Origin: Eubacteriales bacterium
GTDB lineage: Bacteria; Bacillota; Clostridia; JAQUNY01
Direction: 5' to 3'
DNA: 20,727 nt
Assembly: GCA_028717405.1 (NCBI GenBank)
Contig: JAQUNY010000013.1
Coordinates: 1 to 20,727 of the forward strand
Below are positions 14,141-20,727 of the stretch, one piece after another. The position numbers were made by a program, and so were the translations under genes. Within the stretch, counting starts at the first letter, position 1. Every line of letters begins with the position of its first letter. Under the pieces are notes generated by a model. The model did no database searches. It had not been told where the DNA came from and saw nothing but the letters and a program-made list of their open reading frames with translations.

Positions 14141-15967
14141 ATGAATAAAATCAGTTCTGATATCGTGGCAACAGATGCGCTGATTATTGGCGGAGGGCTT
14201 TCCGGGCTTATCGCTGCAAAATTTCTGCTAAAGGAGGCTGGGCACACAGCTCCGGAAATCATGATCCTGAGAAACGGAGCCGGTGCCTCCCCCTTCGTGC
14301 ATGGATTCAGCGCTGTGTTACACAGGGATGATACTAAAGAGGCTTTCGTCGACGACACCTTAAAAAGCGGAGCATACATAAATGACAGGAAACTGGTGGA
14401 AAAGCTTTGCAATGAAAGTACCGGTATAGTAAAGTTGCTTGAAGCCGAGGGCATAACGTTCAAAAAGTCAGAGGATGGAAGTTATGATCTGCTACGCCCG
14501 CTTGGTGCATCTTATCCGAGGGTCGTCTGTACGGAAAATTCCGCCGGTCCGGCAATTATATCTTTTGTCCGCAGAGAGCTTAAAGCGTCAGGCCTTTGCA
14601 ACTTTTCGAACACAATGAGGGCATTGAGGCTTTACACTAAGAAGGGCGAGGTTAAAGGAGCTCTGGTATATGACACAGAAAAATCAGATTTCAGGTTTAT
14701 TTCGGCAAAGCTGGTGATCCTGGCAACGGGAGGTTTCTGCCGTATATTTCCTTCTTCGACCAATACATCGGATATCAGCGGTGATGGAATAGCTATGGCT
14801 TATGAAGCCGGAGCCGAACTTGCCGACATGGAGTTTATACAGTTTGAGCCTGCTGTTTCCGTATACCCCGAAGTGCTTAAGGGAAAAGGCATGATAACGA
14901 CCATGTTTTATGAGGGGGCTGTACTTAGAAATTCAGCCGGAGAAAGATTTATGACGCGGTATGGGCCGGATGCAGAGAGAGTGAACAAAGATGTGTTATC
15001 GGCATGTATGTACAGTGAAATTGACTCCGGGAGAGGAACGAAGCATGGCGGTGTATATTTTGATGCAACAGGAGTGGGAAGAGAAAAACTGCTGAAATCC
15101 TACAGCATTTACGTAAGAAGATATGAAGAGGCAGGCATGGACATTTCGAAAGAGTATATTGAAGTGGCGCCCGCACCGCATACTTCTCTTGGAGGAGTTG
15201 TTATACAGCCTGATTGTTCGACGAATTTGAAGGGCTTCTTTGCCTGCGGCGAAATAACCGGAGGCATACATGGAGCTAACAGGATCGGCGGCAATGCAGG
15301 ACTTGAGACACTTGTATTTGGACGGAGTGCCGGATTGAGTGCCGGAAGGTATCTGTTGTCCATGGCACCGGGAAGTTTGGGAACTGGCGGGGATAGTATG
15401 CCCGAGAATGACAGGGCGGAGAAACAGGAGATATCTGCCTGGATTTCTGCAATTACCGGCATCTCAGGGCACTGTGAGGCTGAACAAATAAGCGGGGAGC
15501 CTGACAATATTCATTTTGATTTTGCCAAAGATGCTGAAGATGTTGATGTTGCCGAAGATGCGGATACCAGAGGTAAAGCCATAGACTATCCTTACAGAGA
15601 CAAAGAGGCACAGTACAGGAAAAATATGGAGGATCTTCTGGCCGGAGGATTCAATGTTATCAGAGAAGGAAATGTGATGGAAAATGCCCTCGTGGAACTG
15701 GAAAACATGCTTGCCGGTTTATTAAAAGAGTCCGGGGAAGTGCCGCCTTCGTGTCCGGCAGAGGCATATTCGCGGATAAGACTGAATAATGACATCACTG
15801 CGGCAATACTGCTGGCACATTCGGCCCTGGCCAGAACAGACAGCGCAGGATGCCATATCAGGAAGGACAGTAAGAAACGCAGTATTGACAAAAAAGAAAA
15901 CTCTGAATTCTCTGTTCGTATTATTAAAGGTGATGCCGGCCCGGCGATCAGACATTGGAAGGGATGA
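14141..15967 (+). CDS. Fumarate reductase / succinate dehydrogenase-like FAD flavoprotein
   Basis: 608 residues from ATG 14141. The FAD-binding loop is IIGGGLSGLIAAK (15-27). The active-site block PHTSLGGVVI is near residue 345, and GEITGGIHGANRIGGNAGLE (near 370-389) is the second FAD block. The C-terminal helical domain has ARTDSAGCHIRKD (near 563-575), equivalent to the RxxSRGxHxRxD of SdhA/FrdA/NadB. This is a complete flavoprotein-subunit architecture, but no iron-sulfur or membrane subunit gene is near and it has no FMN_bind or cytochrome domain. It is probably soluble and acts on an unsaturated/saturated carboxylic acid pair. An acidic stretch near 457-475 (AEDVDVAEDAD) looks like an insertion or linker. 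It lies between the dehydratase and fdrA, suggesting it reduces the dehydration product. Confidence 0.88.
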   Translation: MNKISSDIVATDALIIGGGLSGLIAAKFLLKEAGHTAPEIMILRNGAGASPFVHGFSAVLHRDDTKEAFVDDTLKSGAYINDRKLVEKLCNESTGIVKLLEAEGITFKKSEDGSYDLLRPLGASYPRVVCTENSAGPAIISFVRRELKASGLCNFSNTMRALRLYTKKGEVKGALVYDTEKSDFRFISAKLVILATGGFCRIFPSSTNTSDISGDGIAMAYEAGAELADMEFIQFEPAVSVYPEVLKGKGMITTMFYEGAVLRNSAGERFMTRYGPDAERVNKDVLSACMYSEIDSGRGTKHGGVYFDATGVGREKLLKSYSIYVRRYEEAGMDISKEYIEVAPAPHTSLGGVVIQPDCSTNLKGFFACGEITGGIHGANRIGGNAGLETLVFGRSAGLSAGRYLLSMAPGSLGTGGDSMPENDRAEKQEISAWISAITGISGHCEAEQISGEPDNIHFDFAKDAEDVDVAEDADTRGKAIDYPYRDKEAQYRKNMEDLLAGGFNVIREGNVMENALVELENMLAGLLKESGEVPPSCPAEAYSRIRLNNDITAAILLAHSALARTDSAGCHIRKDSKKRSIDKKENSEFSVRIIKGDAGPAIRHWKG

Positions 15968-15973
15968 AAATAG

Positions 15974-17836
15974 TTGGCTGAAAGAATAGCAGTGAAGAAA
16001 AACAGATATTCAGATTCTGTATCGTTGATGTCTGTCAGTGATAAGGTTAAAAAAGCTCCGGGAGTTATAAACGCAGAGGTAGCAATGGCTACGCCTGCCA
16101 ATCTGGAGGTGCTTGCATCGCTTGGATTCAAGCTCCCAGAGGATATCGGAGCAAATGATCTTGTGATAGCTGTTTCAGCTCTCACAGACAGGCAGGCTGA
16201 TGAAGCTTCTGCCATGGCGGAGGATATACTTGATCATAAAGAGTCTCCTGCAAGAGGAAGGGAAGGGAACGTCCGGCAGTATTCGACGCTTGATCAGATA
16301 GATCTTGATAAGGACCCATATGATCTTGTGCAGATATCGCTGCCCGGAGAAAACGCCTCAGAGGAGGCTGAAAAAGCAATAAAAATGGGCCTTGATGTTT
16401 TCATCTTCAGTGACAATGTGCCTTTGGAAGAAGAAACAAGGCTAAAGAGGCTTGGCCTGGAGAGAGGAAGGCTTGTCATGGGCCCTGACTGCGGAGTCGG
16501 GCTCATCAGAGGAACAGCACTTGCAGCGGGAAGCATAATCAGAAAAGGTAACGCGGGTATAGTCGGAGCTTCCGGAAGCGGTGCTCAGGAGATTGCCTGC
16601 ATTATAGAAAAATGCGGAAGCGGAGTTTCGTCAATCATAGGTACGGGAGGACGTGATTTGTATCCCGGAAATGATGGCCTTACAATGATCGCAGGGATGA
16701 AAAAACTGGATGTGGATCCTGTTACTTCAGTTATAGTACTTGTATCTAAGCTAGCCGATAACAACGTTATGGGAAAAGTACTGGAAGAGGCTGATAAATT
16801 AAATAAGCAAGTAATTACGGTTTTTCTGGGAGGAGAAAGCACTCTTTATGACGGTCATAATGTAAAACCGGCTTTAAGCCTTGAAGCAGCTGCTCTTGAA
16901 GCAGTCCGGACAATGACCGGAGAGATGATTGAATTTGGATTTTCAGAGCAGCAAATTCACGAGTTGGCGCAGCATGAGGCAAAGAAAATCGGGAAAAACA
17001 GGAAGTATCTGCGTGCTCTTTACTGCGGAGGAACTTTCGCAGAGGAGAGCATGATTTATCTGAAAAGCCGCGGCAGCAGCCTGAAACTCTTCAGCAATCT
17101 GAAAACTGCCTATGCGCAGAAGCTGGGTTCACATCTTAAGAGCGAGGGACATACCGTGCTTGATCTTGGGTCAGAGGACTTTACTAATAATGCACCTCAT
17201 CCTGTTTTTGACCCGGCAATACGTTTCGGACGTTTTTTAAAAGAAATGGAAGATCCTGAAACTGCAGTAATTGTGCTTGATTTTATTACAGGCCCCGGGG
17301 TCCATGAAGACCCTGTTACACCTTTTGCGGAAGCTATAAGGAAACACAAAGAAAACAACGGCGGCATATCTTTTGTTACGGCTGTTTGCGGATCTGAAGG
17401 TGATCCACAGGATGTACCGGCAAAAGAAAGGCTCCTTGCCGAAGCCGGAGCAGTTGTAGCTGGCAGTAACTTCCAGAGCGCGAAGATTGCAGCTGCCATT
17501 ATCGAATCTCTTAATAGAATTAATGAAACGAATCGAACTGATGAAAGAGATGTATCTGTTCCGGGATATAAGGAACGTGATTTACTGTTGTATAAAAAAG
17601 CAGGACCGCCCCGGGGAATTGTATCTGCGAGCTGCTCCCAAACTGAACCTGTTAATGATGGCTCCGGAACAGAAAGCGATAAAAATGAAGATGAAGGCCT
17701 CAGGGTGATCAATATCGGCCTCAGGAACTTTTATGACGCTCTCAGGAAGCAGAATGTAAAAGCTGTTCATATAAACTGGAAGCCTCCGGTCAAACAAAGC
17801 GGCAAGATTAAGGAAATCCTGGATGAATTCCTTTAA
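15974..17836 (+). CDS. fdrA: FdrA-family protein (oxamate carbamoyltransferase-type component)
   Basis: 620 residues from TTG 15974, with GGAAGGG about 10 bases upstream and the flavoprotein stop 6 bases away. FdrA is related to the alpha subunit of succinyl-CoA synthetase. Visible are the N-terminal KNRYSDSVSLM and MATPANLEVL, MGPDCGVGL (169-177), GIVGASGSGAQE (195-206), IGTGGRDLYPGNDG (222-235), VIVLDFITGPGVHEDP and CGSEGDPQ. The conserved tail INIGLRNFYDALRKQ...VHINWKPP (580-610) follows a hydrophilic linker (about 527-575), making it longer than E. coli FdrA (~555). In E. coli, FdrA, YlbE and YlbF together form the oxamate carbamoyltransferase of anaerobic allantoin use, passing the carbamoyl group to phosphate. 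All three partners are encoded here in order, but with an acetokinase instead of carbamate kinase. Confidence 0.93.
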   Translation: MAERIAVKKNRYSDSVSLMSVSDKVKKAPGVINAEVAMATPANLEVLASLGFKLPEDIGANDLVIAVSALTDRQADEASAMAEDILDHKESPARGREGNVRQYSTLDQIDLDKDPYDLVQISLPGENASEEAEKAIKMGLDVFIFSDNVPLEEETRLKRLGLERGRLVMGPDCGVGLIRGTALAAGSIIRKGNAGIVGASGSGAQEIACIIEKCGSGVSSIIGTGGRDLYPGNDGLTMIAGMKKLDVDPVTSVIVLVSKLADNNVMGKVLEEADKLNKQVITVFLGGESTLYDGHNVKPALSLEAAALEAVRTMTGEMIEFGFSEQQIHELAQHEAKKIGKNRKYLRALYCGGTFAEESMIYLKSRGSSLKLFSNLKTAYAQKLGSHLKSEGHTVLDLGSEDFTNNAPHPVFDPAIRFGRFLKEMEDPETAVIVLDFITGPGVHEDPVTPFAEAIRKHKENNGGISFVTAVCGSEGDPQDVPAKERLLAEAGAVVAGSNFQSAKIAAAIIESLNRINETNRTDERDVSVPGYKERDLLLYKKAGPPRGIVSASCSQTEPVNDGSGTESDKNEDEGLRVINIGLRNFYDALRKQNVKAVHINWKPPVKQSGKIKEILDEFL

Positions 17837-17866
17837 AAAGCAAAGAGATCAAAGGGAGAAAGAAAG

Positions 17867-19123
17867 ATGAGTATTCGTGAAAGAATTGCGGCTGCAAATG
17901 AAAGAGCTGCTGATTGTATTGTTGAGTCAGATCCGGCATGGGTCGACATTATGCCTGCCGGTGAAATTGTTGAAGGCCTTGAAGATCATATGATTCTGCA
18001 TTCGGGACCTCCGATAGGGTATGAGGATATGTGCGGCCTTCATAAGAGAGGAATGATAAGCGGCGCGCTTTTTGAAGGATGGGCGGCATCGGAGGAGGAA
18101 GCCGACAAAATGATCAAGGCGGGAGAGATCAAAATAAGCACTGCTTTGGACCATAATACTGTCGGAGCAGGAACAGGAATAATCACCCAATCTGTGGAGA
18201 TGATGGTCATAGAGGACAGGACTTCAGGGAAAAGAGCTGCGACATTCCCGGCAGAAGGCCCTTTCCAGGGCGGATTGTGCGGATGGGGGCTCTACTCACC
18301 TGAAATAGCTGAAAACCTGCGATTTATGAGAGAAGAACTATTTCCGGTCATGCGAGAAATGATTATTTCTATGGGCGGTTTGCCGATCAAGCCTATACTG
18401 GCAGAGGGTATGCAGATGGGGGATGAGAACCATACCAGGCAGACTGCTGCAGATCTGCTTTTTGATAAAAAAGTGCTGCCTTTTCTTTTCAGGATGGATC
18501 AGGAAAAAGATAGAATTTTAAAAGTTATAGAATACATAGTTGAAACGCCGAGGTTCTTTCACTGCTATGGACAGGGAGCCAGCAAAGCGGCGCTCATGGC
18601 GGCGGAAGACGTGGAGTGGTCGACGATGGTAACAGCCGTAGGCGGGAATGCTCTTGAATTCGGGATCAAAGTAGCAGGATTAAAAGGGCGCTGGTTCACT
18701 GCGCCCGCGCCAATGATGAAGGGACGCTATACCTCCAGCCGCTATAGCGAAAAAGACCAGCTGCCCTGGATAGGCGACAGCTGTGTAGTCGAATGTGCCG
18801 GCATGGGAGGGCTGGCAGCAGCGGCAAGCCCGATAGTCTGTAATCTCAGGGGAATGAAACTTGAAGAGTCCATAGCTTTGACACGAGAAATGGAACAGAT
18901 ATGTATAAAGAAGAATCATAATTTTTCTATACCAAATCTGGACTTTGATTTTCTGCCGGTTGGTATTGACATAAGAAAGGTGCTGAAGACAGGAATAGCA
19001 CCCGAGATTCACGGCGGTATGTTCAACCATGAGGGAGGGCTGATCGGCGCAGGCAGCGCAAGAGTCCCGATGGAATGCTTCGAAAAGGCGATGGTTGCCT
19101 TTGCCGGGGAATACAGTGAATGA
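17867..19123 (+). CDS. ylbE: DUF1116 protein, YlbE/AllG-type partner of FdrA
   Basis: 418 residues, matching the family length of about 420, with AAAGGGAG 8 bases before the ATG. Recognisable DUF1116 blocks are LHSGPPIGYEDMCG, SGALFEGWA, LDHNTVGAGTGIITQSVEMM, EGMQMGDENHTRQTAA, MTAVGGNALEFGIKVAG, WFTAPAPMMKG and IHGGMFNHEGGLIGAG near the C-terminus. The many conserved Gly, His and acidic residues point to a catalytic role. The family partners FdrA in oxamate carbamoyltransferase, probably contributing the acyl-donor site. The stop codon overlaps the kinase start in ATGA, so the two are translationally coupled and should be made in equal amounts. Confidence 0.9.
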   Translation: MSIRERIAAANERAADCIVESDPAWVDIMPAGEIVEGLEDHMILHSGPPIGYEDMCGLHKRGMISGALFEGWAASEEEADKMIKAGEIKISTALDHNTVGAGTGIITQSVEMMVIEDRTSGKRAATFPAEGPFQGGLCGWGLYSPEIAENLRFMREELFPVMREMIISMGGLPIKPILAEGMQMGDENHTRQTAADLLFDKKVLPFLFRMDQEKDRILKVIEYIVETPRFFHCYGQGASKAALMAAEDVEWSTMVTAVGGNALEFGIKVAGLKGRWFTAPAPMMKGRYTSSRYSEKDQLPWIGDSCVVECAGMGGLAAAASPIVCNLRGMKLEESIALTREMEQICIKKNHNFSIPNLDFDFLPVGIDIRKVLKTGIAPEIHGGMFNHEGGLIGAGSARVPMECFEKAMVAFAGEYSE

Positions 19124-20361
19124 AAATTTTAGTTTTAAACCTTGGCTCAACAAGCTTTAAATTTAAATTATTTTTGTATGACAAATACGATCATAATGAG
19201 CCAGACAATCCGGTAAACTCTGAGCTTAAAGGCTACATTGTGCTTTCTTCAGGCAGCTTTGAAAATATCGGGGCGGAGGCAGGGGGACGCTATTCTGTTA
19301 CTATTTCCACTGAAACGAAACATTTGGAACAGAATGGCAGGCATGAATGCCGTCGCCATGATGAAGCCTTTGATATTTGCATTAAATTACTCATGGAACA
19401 TGGCATCCTTGAGTCTCTGAAGGAGCTGGATGCCGTTGGTTATAAAGCTGTTCACGGAGGCGAGATAAGCGGCGCAAGGATCGCAGACGAAGTTGTGTTG
19501 GAGGCTATGGATAGATATGCTTCTTTTGCACCGGCACATAACCCGCTCTATACCGAAATGATCAGGCGACTGGGAGAGAGGTGTCCCCAATTGAGGCAGG
19601 TAGCCTGTTTTGAAACCTCATTTCATTCAGACATACCCGAATGGAGGACACTGTACGGCGTCCCTTATGAGTGGAAGGAAGCGTATGGCATCAGAAAATA
19701 CGGCTTTCACGGATCAAGCCATTCCTATATAGCAATGAAAATGAGGGAGTTCGAGCCATCTGCAAAAAGGATAATCTCTGCACATCTGGGTGGTTCTTCA
19801 TCAATGTGTGCGTTATCCGGCGGGAAAAGCATAGCATCAAGCATGGGCGCCACGCCTCAGTCGGGATTGTTTCAGAACAACAGGAGCGGCGATTTTGACG
19901 TATTTTGCATCCCGGAGCTTGTTGCCGGGCATGGCGGAAGCCTTGATGCTGTAATGGAGCAGTTATCCCAAAAAAGCGGATTTCTTGGATTGAGCGGAGT
20001 AAGCAACGATTTAAGAGATGTTCTGGATGCTGCTGCCGAAGGGAACAAAAGGGCCGGGTTGGCAATAAAGGCATTTACCGATAATATAGCGGGGTATACC
20101 GGTATGTTCGCCGCCTATCTGGGCGGACTGGATGCTATGGTATTTACAGGAGGAATAGGGTTAAACAGCCCTGATATCAGGAAGCTGGCCTGCGAGGGAC
20201 TTGGATTTCTTGGAATTGAAATAGATGAAAGCCTGAATAGAAATCCGGGACGCGGAAAAATCAGCTCCGCCTGCAGCAAGACAGCAGTATGGGCTATAGA
20301 GACTGATGAAGAGCTGATGGTTGCCGAACAGGTCAGGGGCCTTCTGTCAAATGAAGAATGA
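19120..20361 (+). CDS. Acetokinase-family (AckA-like) kinase within an FdrA operon
   Basis: 413 residues, similar in length to acetate kinase (about 400), and in the ASKHA fold. Blocks are LNLGSTSFKFKLF (6-18, Asn7 as in AckA), VHGGE (111-115), YGFHGSSHSY (194-203, His197), HLGGSSSM (222-229), SSMGATPQSGL, NNRSGDFD (253-260, Arg255), FTGGIGLNSP and ETDEELMVA (Glu397/398). AckA makes ATP from acetyl phosphate and ADP. Two active-site positions differ from the Methanosarcina enzyme: Arg91 aligns with Lys109 and Asp148 with Glu165; the usual HLGNG is HLGGS. The kinase is therefore likely to use another acyl phosphate. It lies between ylbE and ylbF homologues, where E. coli-type systems use a carbamate kinase, and shares a 4-bp start/stop overlap with ylbE. 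Confidence 0.9.
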   Translation: MKILVLNLGSTSFKFKLFLYDKYDHNEPDNPVNSELKGYIVLSSGSFENIGAEAGGRYSVTISTETKHLEQNGRHECRRHDEAFDICIKLLMEHGILESLKELDAVGYKAVHGGEISGARIADEVVLEAMDRYASFAPAHNPLYTEMIRRLGERCPQLRQVACFETSFHSDIPEWRTLYGVPYEWKEAYGIRKYGFHGSSHSYIAMKMREFEPSAKRIISAHLGGSSSMCALSGGKSIASSMGATPQSGLFQNNRSGDFDVFCIPELVAGHGGSLDAVMEQLSQKSGFLGLSGVSNDLRDVLDAAAEGNKRAGLAIKAFTDNIAGYTGMFAAYLGGLDAMVFTGGIGLNSPDIRKLACEGLGFLGIEIDESLNRNPGRGKISSACSKTAVWAIETDEELMVAEQVRGLLSNEE

Positions 20362-20727
20362 AGCCGATTTCAAAACAGTAAAAAGAAATAGAGTAAACTG
20401 TCAGGAAAGCCTGAGTAAAAATCCCGAGAGCAGCATTTGTAAAGCAAGACTGACTGAGGATTTTCTGGAAAGTGCACCGGGGAGCGGATATTTACATTCC
20501 ATGTATAGATCCGCCATAAATATTTATTTTCCCGGGAGGGAAGAAGATAAATTCAGATTCAGGCTGATAACTCTGATATGCGGAGATATGGGGGGCATAC
20601 CTGACAGTCTTGCAGTATCTCCGGATTTTTATGATATAATCAGTGGGATGAATTTAGGCAGCCCATTTTTGACAGAGCCTTTGCATGGGGGGATAAAGAT
20701 TTATCCCAAAGGAGCGTGCAGCTCTTT
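20351..20727 (+). CDS. ylbF: DUF2877 protein, YlbF/AllH-type partner of FdrA (N-terminal part, runs off window)
   Basis: Open frame from ATG 20351 to the end of the window (125 codons), overlapping the kinase end by 11 bases; AGGGG lies 11 bases upstream. After a basic, poorly conserved head it has GSGYLHSMYRSAINIYFP, RLITLICGDMGGIPDSLAVS and a GGIKIYPKGA strand. This matches the start of DUF2877 proteins, where an HSxFxRAxN segment is followed by a strand with GPxSL-like turns. YlbF is the third component of the E. coli oxamate carbamoyltransferase. Its presence directly after the kinase completes the FdrA set. The call rests on the short visible part and on context. Confidence 0.75.
   Translation, partial: MKNEADFKTVKRNRVNCQESLSKNPESSICKARLTEDFLESAPGSGYLHSMYRSAINIYFPGREEDKFRFRLITLICGDMGGIPDSLAVSPDFYDIISGMNLGSPFLTEPLHGGIKIYPKGACSS

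Noticed and set aside
19120..20361. Carbamate kinase, as expected beside fdrA
   Set aside because: The motifs are those of the acetokinase/ASKHA family, not the amino acid kinase fold of carbamate kinases.

Overview
The window looks like a chromosomal segment of a strictly anaerobic bacterium, most likely a Clostridia-class Firmicute. The hints are strong AGGAGG-type ribosome sites, canonical TTGACA/TATAAT promoters, heavy use of AGA/AGG and ATA codons, a Re-citrate-synthase-like enzyme, a soluble fumarate-reductase-like flavoprotein and an acetokinase-family enzyme. This placement is inferred from gene content; I cannot assign a genus. I see no rRNA, tRNA, CRISPR array, insertion sequence or phage gene.

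Left part (1-4145): the 3' end of an AMP-forming acyl-CoA synthetase closes with a hairpin terminator. The next promoter is a perfect TTGACA-17-TATAAT. Its -35 lies inside that hairpin and its -10 runs into a perfect 20-bp palindrome. It drives a DRE-TIM (Re-citrate synthase / isopropylmalate synthase-like) enzyme and an FCD-family GntR regulator, the likely reader of the palindrome. A convergent ilvE (branched-chain aminotransferase) overlaps the regulator tail by 35 bp.

Middle part (4146-10334): purine nucleoside phosphorylase; an unusual excisionase-type HTH fused to a SAM methyltransferase, followed directly by S-adenosylhomocysteinase (a methylation / SAH-removal pair); a lipoprotein made of two copies of a ~159-residue domain; and a lipobox-bearing ApbE flavin transferase.

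Right part (10457-end): one long co-directional cluster behind a good promoter. It encodes an MBL-fold hydrolase, an SDR dehydrogenase, a divergent IlvD/Edd-type dehydratase, a fumarate-reductase-like flavoprotein, FdrA, a DUF1116 (YlbE-type) protein, an acetokinase-family kinase and the start of a DUF2877 (YlbF-type) protein. FdrA/YlbE/YlbF are the three components of the E. coli oxamate carbamoyltransferase system, which works with a carbamate kinase. Here an acetate-kinase-fold enzyme with altered active-site residues takes the kinase place, inserted between the YlbE and YlbF homologues and translationally coupled to YlbE.

My reading is that this is an undescribed catabolic route. Lactone or ester hydrolysis, oxidoreduction, dehydration and flavin-dependent reduction would prepare an acyl donor. 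The FdrA complex would cleave it with phosphate to an acyl phosphate (not carbamoyl phosphate), and the kinase would harvest ATP. The gene families are well supported; the pathway and its substrate are inference.
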